A stretch of 39,424 nt of DNA from Hyphococcus sp. (lineage in GTDB: Bacteria; Pseudomonadota; Alphaproteobacteria; Caulobacterales; Parvularculaceae): contig JAJFGE010000155.1 in NCBI GenBank assembly GCA_021776295.1, positions 1-39,424 of the forward strand, written 5' to 3'. Under the pieces are notes generated by a model, which was not told the DNA's origin, did no database searches, and was given only the letters and a program-made list of their open reading frames with translations. Of the stretch, positions 32,880-39,424 are shown one piece after another (position 1 is the stretch's first letter; each line of letters starts with the position of its first letter). The position numbers and the translations under genes are program-made.

Positions 32880-34397
32880 TTAATTCCCATTGCGCTCAAG
32901 CGCCGCTTTTGCTGCAAAGAACAGGGCCTGCGCTTTGTTCTCACATTCGCGCTGTTCCATTTCCGGATCGGAATCAGCGACAATCCCGGCGCCGGCCTGG
33001 ACATACATGCGCCCGTCTTTGACGATAGCAGTTCTAAGCGCAATGCAGGTATCGACATTGCCATCGGCCGAAAAATACCCGATCGCTCCGCCATAAACGC
33101 CGCGTGCGGCGCTTTCCAGCTCATCGATGATTTCCATGGCGCGGATTTTTGGCGCGCCGGTCACTGTGCCGGCGGGAAAGCCGGCGGCGACCGCATCCAC
33201 CGGATGCACATCCTCGCGCAAATCACCAATCACATTGGAGACGATATGCATGACGTGGCTATAGCGTTCGATGTTAAAGCTCTCTGTGACTCGCACCGAA
33301 CCGATTTTCGCCGACCGGCCGACATCGTTGCGGCCAAGGTCCAAGAGCATCAAATGCTCGGCCCGCTCTTTGGGGTCGGCGAGCAATTCAGCTTCCAGCG
33401 CTTTGTCCTGCGCCGGCGTCGCCCCTCGCGGCCGGGTGCCGGCAATCGGGCGGATCGTCACTTCGCTGTCGCGGACGCGAACCAGAATTTCCGGGCTGGA
33501 GCCGACTAGCGCGAAATCATCGAACTTCAGATAAAATAGAAACGGCGACGGGTTCGACCGGCGCAGCGCCCGGTAAAGTTCAAACGGTGACGCGGTGAAC
33601 TCTGCCGAGAAGCGCTGGCTCAACACCACCTGAAAGATATCGCCGGCGGTGATATAGTCTTTGGCGCGCGCGACCATATTTCGAAATGTGGTTTCATCCG
33701 TATCCGATGTAATGTCGATGTTTTGATGAGCGGCCGGCCGGTCGGCGGCCGCAAGCGCCAACGGCGCCGTGAGGTTCTCGGCGGCGTCGGCCAGCCGCTC
33801 GCCGGCTCTGGCGTAGGCTGCCCGCGCCGAAACGCCTGGCTCCGGGCGCACCGGCGCGAATAGCGAGATTTCCTGGCAAACATTGTCAAACACCGCAACC
33901 AGCGTCGGGCGCATGAAAATCGCGTCGGGTGCGTCAAGACCGCCAGCGGGGCGCGGGCCCAGATGTTCCATCTGGCGCACCATATCGTAGCCGAGGTAAC
34001 CGAAGACGCCAGCGGCCATCGGCGGCAGGCTAGGGGACGACAGTCCGGGCGGCGGCTCAATCTCGGATTCAGCGAACAGGCGCTTCAAATTCACCAACGG
34101 CGCGCCTTCCTCGTCGACAAACACGGATGCATCGCTCGCGGCATTGCGGTTGATCTGTGAGCGACCGCCAAAACTACGCCATATAATATCCGGCTTGAAG
34201 CCGATGATGGAATAACGCCCGAGCTGTTCGCCGCCTTCCACTGATTCCAGCAGGATGGCATTGCTGCGCGAGCCGGCAAGCTTCAAAAACGCCGATACCG
34301 GCGTTTCGAGATCACTCACCAGACGGCGCTGGACAAGTTGGGCGCGGCGTTCCCGGTAGTTGTTTTCAAATTCCGGAAATTGCGGCGTCAGCTTCAC
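32880..34397 (-). CDS. trpE: Anthranilate synthase component I
   Basis: The 505-residue chorismate-converting subunit, which makes anthranilate using ammonia from TrpG. The tryptophan feedback motif LLES-x10-S is intact (LLESVEGGEQLGRYS, about residues 49-63), so allosteric inhibition is expected. Catalytic segments are IRPIAGTRPRG, LMLLDLGRNDVGR and GTVTGAPKIRAMEII. The start is GTG 34397, overlapping the ppiD stop (GTGA), so it is translationally coupled to ppiD, an arrangement known in alphaproteobacteria. No TrpL leader was seen, because ppiD occupies the upstream region; promoter control would come from ahead of ppiD. Confidence 0.97.
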   Translation of the reverse strand: MKLTPQFPEFENNYRERRAQLVQRRLVSDLETPVSAFLKLAGSRSNAILLESVEGGEQLGRYSIIGFKPDIIWRSFGGRSQINRNAASDASVFVDEEGAPLVNLKRLFAESEIEPPPGLSSPSLPPMAAGVFGYLGYDMVRQMEHLGPRPAGGLDAPDAIFMRPTLVAVFDNVCQEISLFAPVRPEPGVSARAAYARAGERLADAAENLTAPLALAAADRPAAHQNIDITSDTDETTFRNMVARAKDYITAGDIFQVVLSQRFSAEFTASPFELYRALRRSNPSPFLFYLKFDDFALVGSSPEILVRVRDSEVTIRPIAGTRPRGATPAQDKALEAELLADPKERAEHLMLLDLGRNDVGRSAKIGSVRVTESFNIERYSHVMHIVSNVIGDLREDVHPVDAVAAGFPAGTVTGAPKIRAMEIIDELESAARGVYGGAIGYFSADGNVDTCIALRTAIVKDGRMYVQAGAGIVADSDPEMEQRECENKAQALFFAAKAALERNGN

Positions 34398-36289
34398 TGG
34401 CCGTCACTGAAAATCGCATCGAGCCGCGTCTGATTGATTTTTACATCAAAATCGTCACGCACAGCGACAATGAATGCATCGACCAGTTCCTGATCAAGTT
34501 GATAACCCAGATATTGTTCAAACGCATTGACCTGCTCTGGCGGGACCTGGTTTGGCGAATAGCCAATCTGACGGATTTCGGCGATGATTTGCGCTTCGCC
34601 CAAAGCCGCCGGGCCGGAGACCAGATCGCCCTTGGTCGCGGTGAAAATCTGTTGGTTGAAGGCTGAAGAGATCGCTTCATTTTCAAACCGCCGGTCGATC
34701 AACAATTGCGTCGGCGTGCGGTCAAACTGACTGGCCGCCTCATCTAGGCTCTGGCCGCCAGAGACAGCCTCGCGAATGCCGCGCACCGTGTCGGAAATGC
34801 GTTGCAGACGTTCCTGCTTGCGCCAGCGCTGGTCGATATCATTTTGCACGTCAGCAAAGGGTTTGATTGCCGGCGGTTTTATTTCCCGCAAGGCAACGAA
34901 AAAATACCCGTCGCGGGCGGCAAGGTCGAGCGCTTCGGATTCTTCGCCCTCATCCAGCGCGAAAACTTCCGACAACGCTTCGCCAGGAACCTTGTCGATA
35001 ATTGCGCCGCCGGGGGTAAAGCTATAGCGGTCAATCGGGCCGATGGTTTGCACTTCGAAACCGGCCTCCTCGGCGGCGGCGAGCAGACCCGCGCCGCTGT
35101 CGCGCACTTCCTCAATCGTATCGACGGCGCGCAACAGCGCGCGTCTTGTATCCTGATCGAGATATTGCGCTTCAATATCCGCGCGGACGTCTTCAAATGT
35201 CGTGGTCTCGGGCGGGGTGATGTTGGCTATTTGCACCACAGTCCAGCCGAAGGAACTGCGCACCGGATCGGTTATGGCGCCGGCTTCCAGCTCTGCGCCA
35301 AAAGCCGCATCGGCAACAGCCGGGTCGAGAATATCGCGCTTTTGCGCATCGGTGAACGTCACCGCAGCCAGATCTAGCCCGCGTTGGCTGGCGATGTTTT
35401 CAAACGGCTTACCCTGGCGCAGCGCTGCGCTTGCGGCCAAGGCCTCTGCTTCGGTTTTGTAAGTAATCTGATAGACCGTGCGCCTTTCCGGCTTGTCGTA
35501 AAGGCGCTCTTTGTTGAGATCGTAAAGCCGCCTGATTTCTTCTTCCGGTGCTTTGAGGGTTTCACGGAAATCTTCGTTCTTCAACACCAGAACATCGAAG
35601 CTGCGATATTCCGGGGCAGTAAAAGCGGCCGGATTTTCCTGATAATAGGTTTCCAGATCCGCTGGCATTGGCTCAGCGGCTTTGCCGGACATTTCGTCGG
35701 TGACAATCAGATACCCAATATCGCGGCGCTCAGTGTCGCGCAGCAACATCGCTTCAACAAACGGGTCAGGCGCAGGCGCGCGCGCGACGAGCGCGTTGAT
35801 GAGTTGGTTGCGCTTTAAATCTTCGCCGACACGGCGTTCAAAGTCGCTAACCGTTAGGTTGTTTTGTTGAAGAATGCTCTGCAGGGTCGCCGGATCGAAT
35901 TTGCCGGTCGCCGGATTTTGAAAATTCTCATTTTCCTGCAGAAAGTCCCGCACCAGTGCGCGCGGCATGGACAGCTGCATTTTGTCGGCGAACTGATCGA
36001 GCGCCGAGGTGGTGGTGATGGCGGTGACGATCTGGTCGTTGAGGCCTGAAGCAAGGGCGTCTTCACGCGTATAGGAGCCGCCGGATTCATTGCGCTGGGA
36101 CTGAATGGCGCGGTTGAACTCACTTTGCACATATTGTTGTGAAAAGCTCTGGCCGCCGACACTAACCGCAGCGGTTCCCGAAAGCTGCCCCATATCCGGC
36201 ACGCCCCAAAGCGCGAAGGCCAGGATCAGCAATATCACCACAACCCACGCCCCTGCGCCTTTCAGCATATTGCGCACCTGACTAAGCAT
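34394..36289 (-). CDS. ppiD: PpiD-like periplasmic peptidyl-prolyl isomerase/chaperone
   Basis: A 631-residue membrane-anchored folding factor. One N-terminal transmembrane helix (WVVVILLILAFALWGV, about residues 15-30) is followed by a SurA_N-like chaperone domain (about 40-190), a parvulin-type PPIase region (about 250-380, RTVYQITYKTEAEAL onward) and a long helical C-terminal part. Alphaproteobacterial PpiD proteins often have a weak parvulin active site, which was not checked residue by residue. It assists outer-membrane and secreted proteins at the periplasmic side. The ATG at 36289 follows gagg at good distance. It overlaps trpE by 4 bases and is divergent from tpiA. Confidence 0.9.
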   Translation of the reverse strand: MLSQVRNMLKGAGAWVVVILLILAFALWGVPDMGQLSGTAAVSVGGQSFSQQYVQSEFNRAIQSQRNESGGSYTREDALASGLNDQIVTAITTTSALDQFADKMQLSMPRALVRDFLQENENFQNPATGKFDPATLQSILQQNNLTVSDFERRVGEDLKRNQLINALVARAPAPDPFVEAMLLRDTERRDIGYLIVTDEMSGKAAEPMPADLETYYQENPAAFTAPEYRSFDVLVLKNEDFRETLKAPEEEIRRLYDLNKERLYDKPERRTVYQITYKTEAEALAASAALRQGKPFENIASQRGLDLAAVTFTDAQKRDILDPAVADAAFGAELEAGAITDPVRSSFGWTVVQIANITPPETTTFEDVRADIEAQYLDQDTRRALLRAVDTIEEVRDSGAGLLAAAEEAGFEVQTIGPIDRYSFTPGGAIIDKVPGEALSEVFALDEGEESEALDLAARDGYFFVALREIKPPAIKPFADVQNDIDQRWRKQERLQRISDTVRGIREAVSGGQSLDEAASQFDRTPTQLLIDRRFENEAISSAFNQQIFTATKGDLVSGPAALGEAQIIAEIRQIGYSPNQVPPEQVNAFEQYLGYQLDQELVDAFIVAVRDDFDVKINQTRLDAIFSDGQ

Positions 36290-36595
36290 ATTCGCCTCAC
36301 TTTTTGCGGCCTTGTCGCGCCGCCGTTCAAATCGGCGCGTAACCTAGAGCGCATTCGCAAAAGTAGGAACCGTTCGGCGCTTAAAAAACGCCTCACTTGC
36401 GAAAAAATGCGCGGTAAACAAAAAACCAGGCCACGTTCTGCGATCCCACGATTGTCAACGTGGTCTTGGCGCGCCCTCGTTTGGGGACAAGCGGCAATGG
36501 CCACAAGATGGGATTAGAAGCGCCGGTTTCAACGGGATGCTCTGGACAGGCTTCAAACCATCGCCTAACCCGGGCGTTCAATTCTGGAGGCTTTA
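36290..36595. other. Divergent promoter region between ppiD and tpiA
   Basis: A 306-base gap that must hold the promoters of ppiD-trpE and of tpiA. It contains an imperfect inverted repeat: gcgcattcgcaaaagt (36349-36364) against acttgcgaaaaaatgcgc (36395-36412), differing by a 4-base insertion, around a small ggcg-n9-cgcc dyad (36376-36392). No clear -35/-10 pair or known operator was recognised. The tpiA ribosome binding site (ggagg, near 36583) ends the region. Confidence 0.5.
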
Positions 36596-37324
36596 ATGCG
36601 GGCTTTGATTGCCGGAAACTGGAAAATGCATGGCCTCGCCGGGTCCAGGCGCGAGGTCGCGGCGCTGGCAGACAAGATGAAGGCCTCAGCGCCGGCGGAT
36701 TGCGACGTCTTGATCTGTCCGCCGGCGACGCTGGTGGCGGCTTTGGCAAAGGACTTTTCCACTACAGCCATCCATTTCGGCGGCCAGGACTGCCACGCCG
36801 AGCCGAGCGGGGCACATACTGGTGATATCAGCGCGGAGATGTTTGCCGACGCTGGCGCCGCCTATGTGATTGTTGGCCATTCCGAACGACGTGCAGACCA
36901 CAATGAGAGTGACGCTGACGTCCGCAGTAAAGCCGAGGCGGTCTTACGCGCGGGGCTGGCGCCAATTATCTGCGTTGGCGAGAGCGAAGCCGAACGCAAA
37001 GCCGGTAAAGCGCTCGATATTGTCGGCGCACATCTGGAACGGTCCTTGCCCGAGACCAGCGCAGACTTTGTCATTGCCTATGAGCCGGTCTGGGCGATCG
37101 GCACAGGATTGACGCCAACGCTGGCGGACATCGCCGAGATGCACGGATTTATCAGAGAGAAGACCCGCAACGATGTGCGTATTGTCTATGGCGGTTCGGT
37201 CAAGCCGGGCAATGCAGCGGAAATCCTCGCCATCGACAATGTCAACGGCGCCCTGGTCGGCGGCGCCAGCCTGAAGGCGGACGACTTTTATGAAATCGTT
37301 ATGGCCGGCGGCGGCAAACAATAA
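36596..37324 (+). CDS. tpiA: Triose-phosphate isomerase
   Basis: Interconverts dihydroxyacetone phosphate and glyceraldehyde 3-phosphate in glycolysis and gluconeogenesis. The 242-residue barrel has AGNWKMHG with Asn and Lys at the active site, the electrophilic histidine in VIVGHSERR, the catalytic glutamate in [11 protein letters not shown], and the phosphate loop YGGSVKPGN. The ATG at 36596 follows ggaggcttta. In many alphaproteobacteria secG comes next; here a lipoprotein hydrolase follows after 10 bases, so the three plus-strand genes to 38692 probably form one transcript. Confidence 0.97.
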   Translation: MRALIAGNWKMHGLAGSRREVAALADKMKASAPADCDVLICPPATLVAALAKDFSTTAIHFGGQDCHAEPSGAHTGDISAEMFADAGAAYVIVGHSERRADHNESDADVRSKAEAVLRAGLAPIICVGESEAERKAGKALDIVGAHLERSLPETSADFVIAYEPVWAIGTGLTPTLADIAEMHGFIREKTRNDVRIVYGGSVKPGNAAEILAIDNVNGALVGGASLKADDFYEIVMAGGGKQ

Positions 37325-37334
37325 TGGACAGATT

Positions 37335-38288
37335 ATGCATGTGACACCTCTTTTCGTTTTCGTCGTTCTGTTGCTAGCAGTTGCCGGGGTCTCCGGCTGT
37401 GCGACCTGGAATGCAGAACACAAAGCGCCGATGGTTGGTGAGTGGATCGACGTCGAGGGCGAGCGCATCCACGCATTTACCGCAGGCCCGCGCGACGCAG
37501 ACAAGCCGCCGGTAGTGCTCATTCATGGCGCGAGCGCGAATTTGCTCGATATGAAGATGTCGCTCGGCGGGCCGTTGTCGCGCGACCGGTTTGTGGTGAT
37601 GGTCGACAGGCCCGGACGCGGCTATTCCGGACGCCCGAAGGACGGTTATGCGCTGGATGTGCAGGCGCGCTTTATTCACGGCGTCGTTAAATCCTACGGC
37701 CTCAAAAATCCGTTGATTGTCGGACAGAGCCTTGGCGGCGCGGTGGCATTGAATTACGCTCTTCAGTACCAGGAAGAAATGACGGGTTTGGTTTTGCTGG
37801 CGCCGGTGAGCCATCAATGGCCGGGCGGCATTGCCTGGTATAATAGCGCCTCGCAAATTCCGGTGGTCGGTTTCGCGTTACGCCGGCTGATTATTCCGAT
37901 TTATGGCCAGCTTGCCGCCGAAGACGGTATTGAGGAGACATTCCTGCCGGATGCGGCGCCGGAGAACTATTATCAGCGCTCCGGCCTGGCGCTGCTGTTT
38001 CGGCCCGGCGACTTTAAAAGCAACGCCGCCGATATCGCCCATCTCAAGCGGGAAATCATCCGCCAACAAGACCGCTATGGCGCGTTGCAATTGCCGGTGG
38101 CGATTATGACCGGGACCAGCGACACAACCGTCAGCCCTGAAATCCATTCGAAAACACTTGTAACGCAAATCGACGGTGCGACGCTGACGCTGTTTGCCGA
38201 TACCGGCCATGCGCTACATCATTCGCAAACCGAAAAAATCATCGAGACCATCGACCAGCTTTCAGTTGCTGATACAACGGCGCATTGA
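37335..38288 (+). CDS. Lipoprotein alpha/beta hydrolase
   Basis: A 317-residue alpha/beta-fold hydrolase. It opens with a lipoprotein signal (MHVTPLFVFVVLLLAVAGVSGC, Cys at residue 22), which decides the start at 37335 over the in-frame start at 37290 inside tpiA. The oxyanion segment VLIHGASAN, the nucleophile elbow VGQSLGGAV, an acid in TGTSDTTV and the histidine in ADTGHALHH form a full catalytic triad. The substrate is unknown; the position at the membrane points to lipid or ester breakdown at the envelope. It is 10 bases downstream of tpiA and 11 bases upstream of the next membrane protein gene. Confidence 0.9.
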   Translation: MHVTPLFVFVVLLLAVAGVSGCATWNAEHKAPMVGEWIDVEGERIHAFTAGPRDADKPPVVLIHGASANLLDMKMSLGGPLSRDRFVVMVDRPGRGYSGRPKDGYALDVQARFIHGVVKSYGLKNPLIVGQSLGGAVALNYALQYQEEMTGLVLLAPVSHQWPGGIAWYNSASQIPVVGFALRRLIIPIYGQLAAEDGIEETFLPDAAPENYYQRSGLALLFRPGDFKSNAADIAHLKREIIRQQDRYGALQLPVAIMTGTSDTTVSPEIHSKTLVTQIDGATLTLFADTGHALHHSQTEKIIETIDQLSVADTTAH

Positions 38289-38299
38289 GGCGATAAGAA

Positions 38300-38692
38300 A
38301 TGCTTCGCTCGCTCCTTTCCATCATCGTTGCGGTCATTATCGGGCTGACTACGGCGAAATTTGTTGAAGGCGCCGGCGCGGCGTTATTGGGCGAAAAAAC
38401 AGCATCACTGTCTTATTACCTGCTGCTTAGCGTCGGCTGGTTGGCGGGCGCTTTTGCGGCGGCAGCGATTGCGTTAGCGCTCGGCAGACGCTGGGCGCCG
38501 CTTGGTTATCTTGCTGGCGCATCGATGTTTTTTTCCGCCGTCATGACGCTGCTGTCGTTTTCCCTGAGCTGGTTTTTATGGCCAGTCTCTGCTTTGGCCA
38601 CCGGCGCCGGCGCGTTGGCGGCGGTCATGCTTTTAAAGGCGCAGATGGCTTATCCGGGCGCGACGGAGCGAAAGGACTTGTTCGGTGACTAA
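38300..38692 (+). CDS. Small membrane protein of unknown function
   Basis: A 130-residue protein with four probable transmembrane segments (about residues 3-20, 38-60, 68-90 and 93-114) and a short polar C-terminal tail. It has no recognised domain. It is separated by 11 bases from the hydrolase upstream and overlaps the NUDIX gene by 8 bases, so it is part of the same operon. Its composition (Ala, Leu and Gly in the helices) fits a small integral membrane protein. Confidence 0.75.
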   Translation: MLRSLLSIIVAVIIGLTTAKFVEGAGAALLGEKTASLSYYLLLSVGWLAGAFAAAAIALALGRRWAPLGYLAGASMFFSAVMTLLSFSLSWFLWPVSALATGAGALAAVMLLKAQMAYPGATERKDLFGD

Positions 38693-39424
38693 CCAGACCA
38701 TTCCGGCGGCGACCATATTGTTGTTGCGCGATCAGCCAGCTTTTGAAGTGCTGATGATTGAGCGCCACGCCAATATCGCCTTTGCCGGCGGCGCGCTGGT
38801 GTTCCCGGGCGGGCGCATCGCCAGGGGCGATTACGATCCCGCATGGGCGGCAAGGGTGAGCGGCTTTGACGCGATTGCCGAGGAACAGCGCGCGCCGCGT
38901 ATCGCCGCGATACGCGAGGCGTTTGAGGAAACCGGGATATTGCTGGCGAGACGCGAGGACGAGGCGGCTTATGTTGATGATGCGTATGTCCAAACGCTGA
39001 CGCTGCAACGCAAAATCGTTGAAGATGATGACGCCAGATTTCTCGACCTTGTCAAAGCCGAGAAACTTGTTCTCGCATGCGATCAATTGCACCTCTTTGC
39101 GCGCTGGGCCCCGCCGGCAAGCGCGCGTCACCGCCGCTTTGACACTTGGTTCTTCGCTGCAAAAACGCCGTCAGGACAAAACGCGCGCGAAGACGGCAAC
39201 GAGGCGACCGATGCGCTTTGGACAACGCCCAGCGCCGCTGTTGCGGCGCGCGATAGTGGTGAGCGCAAGATGATCTTTCCGACATCTCGCAATGTTGAGT
39301 TGCTCGGCGCCAGACAGAGCGCCGACGCCGCCATTGCTTTTGCCGGCGAACGGACAATAGAGCTGGTGCAACCTGAAATCATCGAGCGCGACGGCAAGAA
39401 ATATGTCACCATTCCGGACAATCT
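38685..39424 (+). CDS. NUDIX hydrolase, cut by the window end
   Basis: A reading frame open to the right edge (at least 246 codons). The start is the GTG at 38685, overlapping the previous gene by 8 bases. An atypical NUDIX box is visible: FPGGRIARGD, an insertion of about 30 residues, then AAIREAFEETGILLA, with the conserved REAxEExG glutamates. The longer spacing between the halves matches the larger NUDIX group related to mammalian NUDT19, which often acts on CoA derivatives; the substrate here is not shown. Its C-terminus is outside the window. Confidence 0.85.
   Translation, partial: MTNQTIPAATILLLRDQPAFEVLMIERHANIAFAGGALVFPGGRIARGDYDPAWAARVSGFDAIAEEQRAPRIAAIREAFEETGILLARREDEAAYVDDAYVQTLTLQRKIVEDDDARFLDLVKAEKLVLACDQLHLFARWAPPASARHRRFDTWFFAAKTPSGQNAREDGNEATDALWTTPSAAVAARDSGERKMIFPTSRNVELLGARQSADAAIAFAGERTIELVQPEIIERDGKKYVTIPDN

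Noticed and set aside
1-39424. CRISPR arrays, rRNA, transposases, toxin-antitoxin pairs or phage genes
   Set aside because: None could be recognised on either strand; the repeats seen are short palindromes and small tandem arrays, not spaced direct repeats.

Overview
The window reads as a chromosomal housekeeping segment of an alphaproteobacterium. The evidence is a petA-petB-petC cytochrome bc1 operon beside hemF and trmL, murA followed by a DUF2948 gene and hisD, the ppiD-trpE / trpG-trpD-trpC / lexA / comEC / gltX / gltA order, an alphaproteobacterial SOS box (GTTC-N7-GTTC) before lexA, and intergenic repeat families typical of that class (GTCATCCCGGA, CTCATCCTGAGGAGCG and CCCCGCGAAAGCGGGG types). 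GC is high, roughly 60% by eye. A Parvularculales, Hyphomonadales or Caulobacterales relative is likely, but that is inference. No rRNA operon, CRISPR array, transposase, prophage or plasmid gene was seen.

Layout. 1-172 is an AT-richer edge without a clear gene. 173-5.6 kb: glycerol kinase (-), a DUF188 protein (+), a lactonase-like metallo-beta-lactamase lipoprotein (+), hemF (-), a VOC protein (-) and trmL (-). 5.6-9.9 kb: a palindrome-rich intergenic region, petABC, a terminator and mtnP. 9.9-12.5 kb: rplY-pth-ychF on the minus strand. 12.7-14.8 kb: the least ordinary stretch, with a frameshifted secreted-protein gene, four GTATTAATAC palindromes and a TrpR/YerC-family regulator just before hisG. 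15.7-21 kb: a fatty acid desaturase (-), tRNA-Thr(GGT) (-), a thioesterase (-), then a small conserved protein, murA, DUF2948 and hisD (+). 21-30 kb: gltA, gltX (-), comEC (+), lexA, trpC, trpD, trpG (-). 29.7-36.3 kb: a YibQ-like deacetylase (+), a DUF885 protein (-), trpE and ppiD (-). 36.6-39.4 kb: tpiA, a lipoprotein alpha/beta hydrolase, a small membrane protein and a NUDIX hydrolase cut by the window end (+).

How the genes work together. petABC encodes the three catalytic bc1 subunits; hemF feeds haem synthesis. rplY-pth-ychF serves translation. hisG and hisD are the first and last steps of histidine synthesis, and trpE, trpG, trpD, trpC cover the anthranilate-to-indoleglycerol phosphate steps, but the trp set is split by two unrelated genes.

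The best candidate for an undescribed system is the TrpR-like regulator with four copies of one palindrome at 13.8-14.6 kb. Two copies are perfect 18-bp dyads, one ahead of the regulator gene and one ahead of hisG. This suggests a TrpR-family repressor controlling itself and histidine synthesis. The link is inferred from position and symmetry only.
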